Source: Mycolicibacterium litorale (GTDB lineage: Bacteria > Actinomycetota > Actinomycetes > Mycobacteriales > Mycobacteriaceae). From it: a stretch of 64,000 nt of DNA. A model generated the notes under the pieces. That model saw nothing but the letters and a program-made list of their open reading frames with translations. It searched no databases and was not told the DNA's origin. Location: contig CP019882.1 of NCBI GenBank assembly GCA_002007745.1, positions 3,596,001-3,660,000 on the forward strand, given 5' to 3'. This document shows, piece by piece, positions 46,129-55,320 of this stretch (position 1 is the stretch's first letter; every line of letters begins with the position of its first letter). Made by a program: the position numbers and the translations under genes.

Positions 46129-46818
46129 ATGAACGACCTGGTCGATACCACCGAGATGTATCTGCGCACGATCTACGACCTCGAAGAGGAGGGCGTCACC
46201 CCGCTGCGCGCACGCATTGCTGAACGCTTGGAGCAGAGCGGTCCGACGGTCAGCCAGACCGTGGCGCGGATGGAGCGCGACGGGCTGCTGCGTGTCGCCG
46301 GTGATCGCCACCTCGAACTTACCGAGAAGGGCCGGGCACTGGCCATTTCGGTGATGCGCAAGCACCGACTGGCCGAACGCCTGCTGGTCGACGTCATCGG
46401 CCTGCCGTGGGAGGAAGTCCACGCCGAAGCCTGCCGGTGGGAACACGTGATGAGTGAGGACGTCGAACGGCGCCTGGTCCAGGTCCTCGACGATCCCACC
46501 GTGTCCCCGTTCGGCAATCCGATTCCGGGCCTGTCGCTGCTCGGAGTGGACATGAACCAGCGGGAGGACGCCAACCTGGTGCGGCTGACCGAACTACCCG
46601 CCGGTGCCGCGGTGGCGGTGGTGGTACGCCAGCTCACCGAACACGTGCAGGGCGACGTCGAGTTGATCAGCCAGCTCAAGGACGCCGGTGTGGTGCCCAA
46701 CGCCCGTGTGCAGGTGGAGAACAGCGCCAGCGGCGCGGTCACGATCGTGATCGGGGGGCACGAGAACGTCCAACTCCCCCACGAGATGGCCCACGCGGTG
46801 AAGGTGGAGAAGGTCTAG
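46129..46818 (+). CDS. ideR: Iron-dependent regulator IdeR (DtxR family)
   Basis: This 229-residue metalloregulator represses iron uptake and activates storage when Fe2+ is bound. It has the winged helix (RIAERLEQSGPTVSQTVARM, ERDGLLRVAGDRHLELTEKG), the dimer and metal region with Met (TTEMYLRTIYDLEEEG), His-Glu (KHRLAERLL), and VHAEACRWEHVMSEDVE carrying His, Cys, Glu and His ligands. The C-terminal SH3-like domain (VQVENSASGAVTIVIGGHEN) is present. The start MNDLVDTTEMY at 46129 is the family start. Confidence 0.96.
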   Translation: MNDLVDTTEMYLRTIYDLEEEGVTPLRARIAERLEQSGPTVSQTVARMERDGLLRVAGDRHLELTEKGRALAISVMRKHRLAERLLVDVIGLPWEEVHAEACRWEHVMSEDVERRLVQVLDDPTVSPFGNPIPGLSLLGVDMNQREDANLVRLTELPAGAAVAVVVRQLTEHVQGDVELISQLKDAGVVPNARVQVENSASGAVTIVIGGHENVQLPHEMAHAVKVEKV

Positions 46819-46828
46819 CCAGGCGCAT

Positions 46829-47887
46829 CTACACCGCCCGCCGGTTGAAACCCCGGCGCGGTGGAAGTCGCACCCCCAAGCGTTTGGCCAGGCGGTATCC
46901 GGTGCCGGCCAGCTCCCGGATCTGCTCCGGCCGCATCCCCGATTGCAGTGCGGTGTCGAGCATCCCGGCCATCCGGTGTTCGGAGTTGCTGCGCAACGCC
47001 GCCTCCAGTGCGAGTCCGGCCAGCGGCCCATCCCCGCGGGCATAGGCCGAAAAAGCCAGCAACACAAGAGCTTCCACCCGCCATGGATCAGGCAGGGTGC
47101 GCGCCAGCACCGCCCACAACGTTTCCGCGCGGCTGGCGTCAGCCCCCACGGCCAGCGCGTACAAGGTGTCCCGAACCGCGACGTCGGTCAGTGCGCAGGC
47201 CAACTCGGCCAGTTCGGCGTCGGCCAACTGTTCCCCATCGCAAACCCGCGAGCTGATCGCCATTGCCGCCTCCACGTCGCGCCGCCCGCAACCGTCGGGA
47301 TCGAGCCGCCAGTTCGTCTCGCGCACTGCGGCATGCTGTTCGATGACCGCCACCAGGGCTTGGCTGCGCTCAACGTCGGCCACGGCGATCACCGCCCCCA
47401 GATCGGCTCGGCGCTGGTAGAGCCGCCGTCCGTCGAGGACGGCCGCCACCGCGAGCGGCGAGGCCATCGGATCGTCGACCGGCCCACTGGCTCCGCAGCC
47501 GTCGACGCAGTGCCAACTACCACCGGCCTCGATCCGGTCGACGACGTGCGCGGCGCAGAGCTCGATGTCGTCATCGGCCAGCGCGGTGCCCAGCGCCTCG
47601 CACACGTCGCGATACTCCTCGTTGCACATCGGGCAGGAGGCGCCGTCGACATCGACGATCACCGCCACCACCTGCTCGGCGCCCGACCCCGAGGTGACCT
47701 CCATCAGGTGGTCGAGGTCGCCGTCCAGCGCTTGTGACAGTTCGATCCGCATGACGGAACCCATCTGGCCGTGTTGGAGTGCCACGAGCACCAGCGACTT
47801 CTCCGGTGTGAAACCGAGGACGGCGGGCAGGGCGGCGATCAGCGCGCCGGGATGCGTGAAGCGGTAATCAGATCGGTGTGTGGTCAT
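46829..47887 (-). CDS. DUF4192 family protein
   Basis: This 352-residue protein matches DUF4192: HPGALIAALPAVLGFTPEKS, LVLVALQHGQMGSVMRIEL near the N-terminus, VVAVIVDVDGASCPMC, and the C-terminal LPDPWRVEALVLLAFSAYARG followed by DGPLAGLALEAALRSNSEHR. No signal peptide or membrane segment. ATG 47887. Function unknown; convergent with ideR at 10 bp. Confidence 0.82.
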   Translation of the reverse strand: MTTHRSDYRFTHPGALIAALPAVLGFTPEKSLVLVALQHGQMGSVMRIELSQALDGDLDHLMEVTSGSGAEQVVAVIVDVDGASCPMCNEEYRDVCEALGTALADDDIELCAAHVVDRIEAGGSWHCVDGCGASGPVDDPMASPLAVAAVLDGRRLYQRRADLGAVIAVADVERSQALVAVIEQHAAVRETNWRLDPDGCGRRDVEAAMAISSRVCDGEQLADAELAELACALTDVAVRDTLYALAVGADASRAETLWAVLARTLPDPWRVEALVLLAFSAYARGDGPLAGLALEAALRSNSEHRMAGMLDTALQSGMRPEQIRELAGTGYRLAKRLGVRLPPRRGFNRRAV

Positions 47888-48086
47888 GGCTCGACGCTGT
47901 CAAGGGTCACCGTCGTAATCACCCGACCGCGGGCCCGACAGTGGGTGGGCTGTGGATGAAGTCGGATCTGGGGATGGCGGCGCCGATCGACGTGATCCGG
48001 GTTGACTGGCGCCCGCGACGAATGTTCACGTCATATTGACCGCGTCGGCATGCGAGATTCGGCAAACCGGCGTACACCTATCCCTC

Positions 48087-49499
48087 ATGGGTTTGGAATA
48101 CGACCTCGTCGTCATCGGTTCGGGGCCGGGCGGCCAGAAGGCCGCCATCGCCGCCGCGAAGCTGGGCAAGTCGGTCGCCGTTGTCGAGCGTGGCCGCATG
48201 CTGGGCGGGGTGTGCGTCAACACCGGCACGATCCCGTCGAAGACGCTGCGCGAGGCGGTCCTCTACCTCACCGGGATGAGCCAACGCGAACTCTACGGAG
48301 CCAGCTACCGGGTCAAGGAGAAGATCACCCCGGCCGACCTGCTCGCCCGCACCCAACACGTGATCGGCAAAGAAGTCGACGTAGTCCGAAACCAGTTGAT
48401 GCGCAACGGTATCGAGCTCTACGTCGGTCACGGCCGGTTCATCGACGAGCACACCGTGCTCATCGAGGACCCGACCCGCGCCGAACACATCACCGTCAGC
48501 GGCCGCTACATCATCATCGCCACGGGCACCACCCCGGCACGCCCCGCGGGCGTCGAATTCGACGAGAACCGGGTGCTGGATTCCGACGGGATACTGGACC
48601 TCAAGACGATTCCTGGATCGATGGTCGTCGTCGGCGCCGGAGTCATCGGCATCGAATACGCCTCCATGTTCGCCGCGCTGGGCACCAAGGTCACGGTGGT
48701 GGAGAAACGAGATTCGATGCTCGATTTCTGCGACCCCGAAATCGTCGAGGCGCTGCGCTTCCACCTGCGCGATCTGGCCGTGACGTTCCGCTTCGGCGAG
48801 GAGGTGACCGCAGTCGACGTCGGCTCGGCCGGCACCGTCACCACGCTGGCCAGCGGCAAGCAGATCCCCGCCGAAACCGTCATGTACTCGGCCGGCCGTC
48901 AGGGCCAGACCGGCCATCTCGACCTGCCCAGCGCCGGTCTGGAAGCCGACAACCGGGGCCGAATCTTCGTCGACGACAAGACATTCCAGACCAAGGTTGA
49001 CCACATCTACGCCGTCGGCGACGTCATCGGCTTCCCGGCGCTGGCTGCCACGTCGATGGAGCAGGGCCGGCTGGCCGCCTATCACGCCTTCGGCGAGCCC
49101 ACGGCCGGCATGACCGAGTTGCAGCCCATCGGCATCTATTCGATTCCCGAGGTGTCCTACGTCGGGGCCACCGAGGTGGATCTGACCAAGAATTCGATCC
49201 CGTACGAGGTCGGGGTGTCCCGCTACCGCGAACTGGCCCGTGGCCAGATCGCCGGCGACTCCTACGGCATGCTCAAACTGCTGGTGTCCACCGAGGATCT
49301 CAAGGTGCTCGGCGTACACATCTTCGGCACCGCCGCCACTGAGTTGGTGCACATCGGCCAAGCAGTGATGGGTTGCGGGGGCACCGTCGAATACCTGGTG
49401 GACGCGGTCTTCAACTATCCGACATTCTCCGAGGCCTACAAGGTCGCCGCGCTGGACGTGATGAACAAACTGCGTGCGCTGAGCCAGTTCCGGAACTAG
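48087..49499 (+). CDS. sthA: Soluble NAD(P) transhydrogenase SthA
   Basis: This 470-residue flavoprotein transfers hydride between NADPH and NAD+. The FAD motif [20 protein letters not shown], the region [19 protein letters not shown] (one Cys where disulphide reductases have a pair), the NAD(P) motif [20 protein letters not shown], and the C-terminal dimer domain ([32 protein letters not shown]) are present. ATG 48087 ([13 protein letters not shown]) is the family start. Divergent from the DUF4192 gene across a 199-bp gap with no clear promoter. Confidence 0.94.
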   Translation: MGLEYDLVVIGSGPGGQKAAIAAAKLGKSVAVVERGRMLGGVCVNTGTIPSKTLREAVLYLTGMSQRELYGASYRVKEKITPADLLARTQHVIGKEVDVVRNQLMRNGIELYVGHGRFIDEHTVLIEDPTRAEHITVSGRYIIIATGTTPARPAGVEFDENRVLDSDGILDLKTIPGSMVVVGAGVIGIEYASMFAALGTKVTVVEKRDSMLDFCDPEIVEALRFHLRDLAVTFRFGEEVTAVDVGSAGTVTTLASGKQIPAETVMYSAGRQGQTGHLDLPSAGLEADNRGRIFVDDKTFQTKVDHIYAVGDVIGFPALAATSMEQGRLAAYHAFGEPTAGMTELQPIGIYSIPEVSYVGATEVDLTKNSIPYEVGVSRYRELARGQIAGDSYGMLKLLVSTEDLKVLGVHIFGTAATELVHIGQAVMGCGGTVEYLVDAVFNYPTFSEAYKVAALDVMNKLRALSQFRN

Positions 49500-49505
49500 C
49501 GCGGT

Positions 49506-50303
49506 TCAGCACGCACTCTCGAAACTGTTCGGCGCGGTATCTCCCGGTCCGCCGGCCTCGGCGCGGCGAAGCAGCGCAGCGGTCGCCGCGTCGAATGGGG
49601 CCGTGTAGGAGATGCTGTCCTGGCAGCCGCCACCGTCGAGACCACCGATCACCCCGACCACCGTCGAACCCTCGATCCACGGGGCGCCGCTGGTCCCGTC
49701 CACCAAACCGCCGCAGGCCAGCGACGGATAGCCACTCGGATCGGTTGTGAAGCTGGTCTCGCAGCCGATCGGTGGGCCACCCACGCCCAGCGGGTACCCG
49801 ACCACTGTGACGGCAGCGGATTGGGCCGGGGTCCGGCCCAGCGTCAGCGCTTGGCCGACGGCCGCCTCGAGCGTGCCACCGGCTGGACGACTGACCCGAG
49901 CGAACGCGAAGTCGGCCCGCGGGTCCTGGGTGGCCAGCCATCGGGGGTCGAGGTAAACCGCATCGACGGTCCAGACGTCACCGGGATCGGCTGTGTCGTC
50001 GAACCCGGGAACGAAGGTGGCGGGATAACCCGCAGCCAGGCAGTGCGCGGCGGTCAGGATCAGGTCCTGGCTCGGGGACCGCACCACCGAGGCGGTGCAC
50101 GTGTGAGTGTCGGTGCCGCCGAGGAAGACCGCTCCCACCGATGGCTGGGGCTTCACCGGCTCGGCGGTCCGGGCCACCGCGGCCGGCGCGACGGCGCCGG
50201 CCGCCCTTGCCGGCGGCTCGCCCGGCGCGTGGCAGCCGGCGAGCATCATCACCGCCGGCGCCAGGCCCACGGCCGCCGCGACTGTCCGCATGGGCACGAT
50301 CAT
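49506..50303 (-). CDS. Trypsin-like serine protease lipoprotein
   Basis: This 265-residue secreted protease has a signal peptide with lipobox (APAVMMLAGC) and the chymotrypsin-fold triad: His in LILTAAHCLAAG, Asp in DPRADFAFARVSR and Ser in LVDGTSGAPWIEG. The Cys pairs could form disulphides (TCTASV with AAHC; IGCETS with LACGG). ATG 50303 (MIVPMRTVAAAVG) or ATG 50291 are both possible. It converges on sthA with 6 bp between stops. I do not recall an equivalent between sthA and the PAC2 gene in M. tuberculosis, so it may be an accessory gene. Substrate unknown. Confidence 0.88.
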   Translation of the reverse strand: MIVPMRTVAAAVGLAPAVMMLAGCHAPGEPPARAAGAVAPAAVARTAEPVKPQPSVGAVFLGGTDTHTCTASVVRSPSQDLILTAAHCLAAGYPATFVPGFDDTADPGDVWTVDAVYLDPRWLATQDPRADFAFARVSRPAGGTLEAAVGQALTLGRTPAQSAAVTVVGYPLGVGGPPIGCETSFTTDPSGYPSLACGGLVDGTSGAPWIEGSTVVGVIGGLDGGGCQDSISYTAPFDAATAALLRRAEAGGPGDTAPNSFESAC

Positions 50304-50420
50304 GCCTGATAACGCGATCACGGTCCCGCCAGAACGGTCGACGGACCGGGGAACGGCTGCCGGGATCCCGACGTTGTGCAACACGGGCGGTACTGACAGC
50401 GCCCACCCGAATCTGCGAGA

Positions 50421-50436
50421 CACTGTTGTCACAGTG
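50421..50436. promoter_or_regulatory. Inverted repeat upstream of the PAC2 gene
   Basis: CACTGT and ACAGTG flank TGTC, a perfect 6-bp inverted repeat, 48 bp before ATG 50484 in the divergent gap with the protease gene. It may be an operator; no regulator is assigned. Confidence 0.35.
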
Positions 50437-50483
50437 GATGGCCACGATGACGTGGCCGAGCACCGCGCAGGAGGCGGAAAACG

Positions 50484-51458
50484 ATGACTGACGAGCAGGG
50501 ACAGCACTACCAACCCGAGCAGACCGGGATGTATGAGCTGGAGTTCCCGGCCCCGCAACTGTCCGCGCCGGACGGCCGCGGGCCGGTGATGATCCACGCC
50601 TTGGAAGGGTTCTCCGACGCCGGGCATGCGATTCACCTGGCCTCCGAGCACCTCAAAAGCAAGCTCGACACCGAGCTGGTGGCCTCGTTCGCCATCGACG
50701 AACTGCTGGACTACCGCTCCCGCCGGCCGGTGATGACGTTCAAGAGCGACCACTTCACCGACTATGACGATCCGCAGCTGAACCTCTATGCCCTGCGCGA
50801 CAGCCTGGGCACACCGTTTCTGCTGCTGGCCGGGTTGGAGCCGGACCTGAAATGGGAGCGGTTCGTCACTGCGGTTCGACTGCTGGCCGAGCGCCTCGGC
50901 GTGCGGCAGACCATCGGCCTGGGCACCATCCCGATGGCGGTGCCGCACACCCGGCCGGTGACGATGACCGCGCACTCCAACAACCGCGAGCTGATCACCG
51001 ACCACGCCCCCTGGATCGGTGAGGTCCAGGTCCCCGGCAGTGTGTCCAACCTGCTGGAATACCGGATGGCGCAGCATGGCCATGAGGTCGTCGGCTTCAC
51101 CGTGCACGTCCCGCATTACCTGGCTCAGACCGACTACCCGCCGGCCGCCGAGGCGCTGCTCGAACAGGTGGCCAAGCTGACTTCGCTGCAGGTGCCGCTG
51201 CGAGCGCTCACCGACGCCGGTGCGGGCATCCGCAGCAAGATCGACGAGCAGGTAGAAGCCTCGCCGGAAGTCGCTCAAGTGGTGACCGCGCTGGAGCGCC
51301 AGTACGATGCTTTCGTTGCCGCTCAGGAAAACCGGTCGCTGCTCGCACGCGACGAGGATCTGCCCAGCGGCGAGGAATTGGGTGCGGAGTTCGAGAAATT
51401 CCTGGCCCAGCACGCCGAGGACTTCAAAGACGGTTTCAACGAGAACGGCGAAACCTAG
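50484..51458 (+). CDS. PAC2 family protein (Rv2714-like)
   Basis: This 324-residue protein belongs to the PAC2 (proteasome assembly chaperone 2-like) family: MIHALEGFSDAGHAIHLASE, VASFAIDELLDYRSRRP, PFLLLAGLEPDLKWERFVTA, and VPGSVSNLLEYRMAQHGHEV. M. tuberculosis Rv2714 has this fold by crystal structure, but its role is unknown. ATG 50484 follows AGGAGG. A hydrolase gene follows in the same direction after 32 bp. Confidence 0.87.
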   Translation: MTDEQGQHYQPEQTGMYELEFPAPQLSAPDGRGPVMIHALEGFSDAGHAIHLASEHLKSKLDTELVASFAIDELLDYRSRRPVMTFKSDHFTDYDDPQLNLYALRDSLGTPFLLLAGLEPDLKWERFVTAVRLLAERLGVRQTIGLGTIPMAVPHTRPVTMTAHSNNRELITDHAPWIGEVQVPGSVSNLLEYRMAQHGHEVVGFTVHVPHYLAQTDYPPAAEALLEQVAKLTSLQVPLRALTDAGAGIRSKIDEQVEASPEVAQVVTALERQYDAFVAAQENRSLLARDEDLPSGEELGAEFEKFLAQHAEDFKDGFNENGET

Positions 51459-51490
51459 CGAGGTCCACCGCACCGACGATGGGGTTGGAG

Positions 51491-52513
51491 ATGACGCAGC
51501 GAAAGCCCAATCTGCAGCCGGTGCGGGAAGTGACGCCCACCCTGCATTTCCGGACCATCCATGGTTACCGGCGCGCATTTCGGGTGGCCGGATCCGGTCC
51601 CACGCTGCTGCTGATTCACGGCATCGGCGACAACTCGACGACATGGCACTCCGTGCACAGCAAATTGGCACAGCGATTCACCGTGATCGCACCGGACCTG
51701 CTGGGGCACGGCCAGTCCGACAAGCCGCGGGCCGACTACTCGGTGGCCGCTTACGCCAACGGCATGCGCGACCTGCTCAGCGTGCTCGACATCGACGCGG
51801 TCACCGTGGTCGGGCACTCACTGGGCGGCGGTGTCGCCATGCAATTCGCTTACCAGTTCCCGCAATTGGTGCAACGGTTGATTCTGGTCGGTGCGGGCGG
51901 GGTCACCAAGGATGTGAACGTGGCACTGCGGCTGGCCTCGCTGCCGCTGGGCGGTGAGGCGCTGGCGCTGCTGCGCCTGCCGATGGTGCTGCCTGCCCTG
52001 CAGGTCGCCGGCCGGGCCTTGGGCAGCGTCTTCGGTTCGACGGGCCTGGGCCGCGACCTGCCCGACGCGCTGCGCATCCTGACCGATCTCCCGGAGCCCA
52101 CGGCGTCCTCGGCGTTCACCCGAACCCTGCGCTCGGTGGTGGACTGGCGCGGGCAGGTGGTGACCATGCTGGACCGCTGTTACCTCACCGAATCGGTTCC
52201 CGTGCAACTCATCTGGGGTGATCAGGATGCCGTCATCCCGGTGAGCCACGCACGCATGGCGCATGCCGCGATGCCCGGCTCGCAGTTGGAGATCTTCGCC
52301 CGGTCGGGGCACTTCCCCTTCCATGACGATCCGGACCGCTTCGTCGAGGTGGTCGAGAAATTCATCGACTCCACCGCACCGGCTGAATACGACCAGGGGG
52401 CCCTGCGCCAACTGCTGCGCAGCGGACTGTCCGAGCGTTCGGTCACCGGCTCGCTCGACACCCGGGTCGCCGTGCTCGACGCCATGGGCACCGACGAGCG
52501 CAGCGCGACCTGA
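51491..52513 (+). CDS. Alpha/beta hydrolase (Rv2715-like)
   Basis: This 340-residue hydrolase has every expected element: oxyanion LLLIHGIGDNSTTWHSVH, IAPDLLGHGQSDKPRADYS, nucleophile elbow VTVVGHSLGGGVAMQFA, acid LIWGDQDAVIPVSHAR and catalytic His in ARSGHFPFHDDP. Cytosolic, no signal peptide. ATG 51491 (MTQRKPNLQPVREV) is preferred over 51479 because GGGGTTGGAG precedes it and it matches the homologue. Probably a lipid or ester hydrolase; the substrate is not known. Confidence 0.88.
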   Translation: MTQRKPNLQPVREVTPTLHFRTIHGYRRAFRVAGSGPTLLLIHGIGDNSTTWHSVHSKLAQRFTVIAPDLLGHGQSDKPRADYSVAAYANGMRDLLSVLDIDAVTVVGHSLGGGVAMQFAYQFPQLVQRLILVGAGGVTKDVNVALRLASLPLGGEALALLRLPMVLPALQVAGRALGSVFGSTGLGRDLPDALRILTDLPEPTASSAFTRTLRSVVDWRGQVVTMLDRCYLTESVPVQLIWGDQDAVIPVSHARMAHAAMPGSQLEIFARSGHFPFHDDPDRFVEVVEKFIDSTAPAEYDQGALRQLLRSGLSERSVTGSLDTRVAVLDAMGTDERSAT

Positions 52514-52549
52514 CCGACGCTACCCGACCTAGGACCCAGCACGTCGTCG

Positions 52550-52555
52550 TAGAGT
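52550..52555 (+). promoter_or_regulatory. -10 element of a leaderless promoter for the PhzF gene
   Basis: TAGAGT ends 6 nt before ATG 52562, placing transcription start at the start codon. Confidence 0.45.
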
Positions 52556-52561
52556 CGGGAG

Positions 52562-53248
52562 ATGACCGTCGATGTGACTGTGCTGCGGGTGTTCACCGAC
52601 CCGGACGGCAGCTTCGGCAATCCGCTCGGTGTTGTCGACGCCGCTTGCGTCCCGCCCGCCGAACGCCAGCGGGTTGCCACCGAATTGGGCTACAGCGAAA
52701 CGATATTCATCGATCTTCCGGAGAGCGGGTCGACGACTGCGCACGCTCACATCTTCACTCCGGCCACCGAACTGCCCTTCGCCGGTCATCCGACCGTGGG
52801 TGCGGGGTGGTGGCTGCGGGAACGGGGCACACCCGTACACACCCTGCAGGTACCGGCCGGCATCGTGCAGATCAGTTACCACGACGACCTGACCACCGTC
52901 CGGGCCCGGGCCGAATGGTCGCCTGAGTTCGCCCTTCACGAGCTGCTCTCGGTCGAGGAGTTGCTGAGCAGCGATCCCGGTGACTATCCCGACGACGTCG
53001 AGCACTATCTGTGGACCTGGCTTGACCGCGACAGCGGGCAGATCCGGTCGCGGATGTTCGCCACCGATCTGGGCGTCCCGGAGGACGAGGCAACCGGATC
53101 GGCGGCAGCCCGCATCACCGACTACCTCAGCCGCGACCTGACCATTACGCAGGGGAAGGGCTCGAAGATCTACACCACCTGGACACCAGAGGGGTGGGTG
53201 CTGGTGGCCGGCCGGGTTGTCAGCGACGGCGTGCGTCAGATCGAGTGA
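52562..53248 (+). CDS. PhzF family isomerase-like protein (Rv2716-like)
   Basis: This 228-residue protein has the PhzF/DapF fold: [32 protein letters not shown] with the family's conserved Glu, the [20 protein letters not shown] signature and the second-half [15 protein letters not shown]. PhzF enzymes isomerise or epimerise small molecules; the substrate here is unknown. It is shorter than typical PhzF (about 260-290 residues). Convergent with nrdR at 3 bp. Confidence 0.88.
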   Translation: MTVDVTVLRVFTDPDGSFGNPLGVVDAACVPPAERQRVATELGYSETIFIDLPESGSTTAHAHIFTPATELPFAGHPTVGAGWWLRERGTPVHTLQVPAGIVQISYHDDLTTVRARAEWSPEFALHELLSVEELLSSDPGDYPDDVEHYLWTWLDRDSGQIRSRMFATDLGVPEDEATGSAAARITDYLSRDLTITQGKGSKIYTTWTPEGWVLVAGRVVSDGVRQIE

Positions 53249-53251
53249 CGC

Positions 53252-53716
53252 TCAGCCTGACGTGCTGAGGTTGCGGTGGGCCCGCAGGTCCTCGATCTCC
53301 CGCGCGAAGTCCTCGGCCGAACTGAACGAGCGATAGACCGAGGCGAACCGCAGGTAAGCGACTTCGTCGAGGTCCCGCAGCGGACCGAGAATGGCCAAGC
53401 CGACCTCATGGCTCGGCACCTCGGGCGACCCGCCCGCCCGAACCGCGTCCTCGACCTGCTGAGCCAGTAGGTTCAGCGCGTCGTCGTCCACGTCGCGGCC
53501 CTGGCATGCCCGCCGCACACCGCGAATGACCTTCTCCCGGCTGAACGGTTCGGTGACCCCGCTGCGCTTGACGACTGCCAGTACCGCAGTCTCGACAGTG
53601 GTGAACCGGCGACCGCACTCCGGGCACGATCGGCGCCGCCGGATCGCCTGGCCCTCGTCGGTCTCCCGGGAGTCGACCACGCGGGAGTCGGGGTGACGAC
53701 AGAACGGACAGTGCAC
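53252..53716 (-). CDS. nrdR: Transcriptional repressor NrdR
   Basis: This 154-residue repressor of ribonucleotide reductase genes has an N-terminal zinc ribbon ([31 protein letters not shown]) and an ATP-cone domain ([34 protein letters not shown]) that binds ATP/dATP. The start is GTG 53716, which gives VHCPFC as in other NrdR; an AAGGAG site precedes it. Next in order is the LysM gene and lexA, as in M. tuberculosis Rv2718c-Rv2719c-Rv2720. Confidence 0.95.
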   Translation of the reverse strand: MHCPFCRHPDSRVVDSRETDEGQAIRRRRSCPECGRRFTTVETAVLAVVKRSGVTEPFSREKVIRGVRRACQGRDVDDDALNLLAQQVEDAVRAGGSPEVPSHEVGLAILGPLRDLDEVAYLRFASVYRSFSSAEDFAREIEDLRAHRNLSTSG

Positions 53717-53891
53717 GACCGCTCCTTCACCTCTGTGGTAGCCCGGTGTATCAGGCCACCCAGAGCCTACCTGCGCCGGCCGCCGACCTGCCATGGCCCG
53801 GTCCCGGCGTGCGGCGCGCACCACACCCGCCGGGCGGTCGACCGGGTCGCTTGTCCGGCACACATTTTCGCCGTGCATGGCGCGATGCCGT

Positions 53892-54374
53892 TCAACCGAT
53901 CGGCGCGATGAGGGTCTGCCCGGCGTCCAGCGTCACCGAGTCGAGCTTGTTGAGGTCCCGAATGCGCTGCATGACCGCTCCGGCAGGTGCGTCCGGAGCG
54001 ACTCGACCGGCCAGCTGCTGCAGCGTCTCCCCCGCCTGAACCTGGACCACGGCCAGCTGGTCGGGTGTCTGATCCGTGGCCACCGGTGCACCACTGAGAT
54101 GGGCGACCATCCCCAGCCACAAGGTGATGAGAGCCGCCAGACCCGCCAGTGCGATGGTGACGGTGGCGCTGACCGGCCGCCGGGTGTGCGGCGCGCGCGA
54201 GAACGCCACACCGGTGCCGCGATAGTGCAGCGCCGCAGTGGCCGGCCGGGCGGGGTGTGGCCGGTACGCCCGGTCCCCGGACGGGCGCCGCCGAACGGGC
54301 GCCGAGGGGTGCACGGCTGCGCGCCGACGCGCCGGCGCTGATGCGAATGCCTGCCGATCGTCGATGACTGTCAC
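53892..54374 (-). CDS. LysM membrane protein (ChiZ/Rv2719c-like)
   Basis: This 160-residue protein has an Arg/Ala/Pro-rich N-terminus, one membrane segment ([20 protein letters not shown] at about 82-102) and a C-terminal LysM domain ([40 protein letters not shown]). M. tuberculosis ChiZ is a DNA-damage-induced cell-wall hydrolase that delays division, divergent from lexA as here. GTG 54374 has a GGAAGGAAG site. No complete SOS box directly upstream, but CGAAC half-sites occur on the minus strand between 54400 and 54440. Confidence 0.87.
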   Translation of the reverse strand: MTVIDDRQAFASAPARRRAAVHPSAPVRRRPSGDRAYRPHPARPATAALHYRGTGVAFSRAPHTRRPVSATVTIALAGLAALITLWLGMVAHLSGAPVATDQTPDQLAVVQVQAGETLQQLAGRVAPDAPAGAVMQRIRDLNKLDSVTLDAGQTLIAPIG

Positions 54375-54551
54375 GTCTGCTTCCTTCCTCCGGGCGCCCA
54401 CTGTTCGCTCGCGTGTTCGAAATATACTCGATCATCCGTTCGAATTCCGAACATGTGAGCGAGCGTGTCCGAAGGATAAATCCGGGCACCGACAAATCCG
54501 GCCGGCCGCATTCTCGAGGTCGCCGGCCCGGTCCTGCCGACCGCGACACGC

Positions 54552-54567
54552 TCGAACACATGTTTGA
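54552..54567. promoter_or_regulatory. LexA (SOS) box upstream of lexA
   Basis: TCGAACACATGTTTGA matches the mycobacterial SOS box TCGAAC-N4-GTTYGA in all core positions. It overlaps the -35 of the lexA promoter, as expected for autoregulation, and may also serve the divergent chiZ-like gene. Confidence 0.85.
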
Positions 54568-54592
54568 TTATCGGCGCGCACCCGACTACATT
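54564..54592 (+). promoter_or_regulatory. lexA promoter
   Basis: TTGATT (54564-54569) and TACATT (54587-54592) with a 17-nt spacer form a clear housekeeping promoter. The -10 ends 7 nt before ATG 54600, so the transcript is predicted to be leaderless. Confidence 0.65.
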
Positions 54593-54599
54593 CAGGCCC

Positions 54600-55298
54600 A
54601 TGAGCGACCGCAGTGAGACCCCGGGCACCGACGCAAGCCGCCGCGACGGGAGCACCGGCTCCGGACTGACCGAGCGGCAGCGAACCATCCTCGAGGTGAT
54701 CCGCGCGTCAGTGACCAGCCGCGGCTATCCGCCGAGCATCCGCGAGATCGGCGATGCCGTGGGGCTCACCTCCACCTCGTCGGTGGCCCACCAGCTGCGC
54801 ACCCTCGAACGCAAGGGCTATTTGCGCCGTGATGCCAATCGGCCGCGCGCGGTGGATGTCCGTGGTGTCGACGACGTGGCCAACGCAGTGACGACCGACG
54901 TCGCAGGTTCGGATGCCCTGCCGGAGCCGACGTTCGTGCCGGTTCTGGGCCGCATCGCGGCCGGCGGACCGATCCTGGCCGAACAGGCCGTGGAAGACGT
55001 CTTCCCGTTACCGCGTGAGCTGGTCGGCGAAGGTTCGCTCTTCCTGCTCAAAGTGGTCGGCGAATCCATGGTGGATGCGGCGATCTGCGACGGCGACTGG
55101 GTCGTGGTCCGTCAGCAGAACGTGGCCGACAATGGCGATATCGTCGCGGCGATGATCGACGGCGAGGCCACCGTGAAGACCTTCAAGCGCACCGGTGGCC
55201 AGGTTTGGCTGATGCCGCACAACCCGGCGTTCGACCCGATTCCCGGCAACGACGCAGCCATCCTGGGCAAGGTGGTCACCGTCATCCGCAAGATCTGA
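54600..55298 (+). CDS. lexA: SOS repressor LexA
   Basis: This 232-residue repressor binds SOS boxes and self-cleaves on RecA filaments. The N-terminal winged helix ([40 protein letters not shown]) is followed by the cleavage Ala-Gly in [12 protein letters not shown], the catalytic Ser in [11 protein letters not shown] and Lys in [12 protein letters not shown] 54600 (MSDRSETPG) is chosen because the promoter predicts a leaderless transcript there; the upstream in-frame ATG 54564 lies inside the promoter. Confidence 0.96.
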   Translation: MSDRSETPGTDASRRDGSTGSGLTERQRTILEVIRASVTSRGYPPSIREIGDAVGLTSTSSVAHQLRTLERKGYLRRDANRPRAVDVRGVDDVANAVTTDVAGSDALPEPTFVPVLGRIAAGGPILAEQAVEDVFPLPRELVGEGSLFLLKVVGESMVDAAICDGDWVVVRQQNVADNGDIVAAMIDGEATVKTFKRTGGQVWLMPHNPAFDPIPGNDAAILGKVVTVIRKI

Positions 55299-55320
55299 CG
55301 ATCACGGCCAGAACTGAGGC

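Noticed and set aside
49506..51671. A 721-residue minus-strand frame extending the protease upstream.
   Set aside because: The signal peptide and lipobox begin near 50303; beyond that it is antisense to the PAC2 gene.
54400..54445. GTTCGAATTCCGAAC-type repeat and CGAAC half-sites as a second SOS box for the chiZ-like gene.
   Set aside because: The halves are in the opposite orientation or lack the partner half at the correct spacing.
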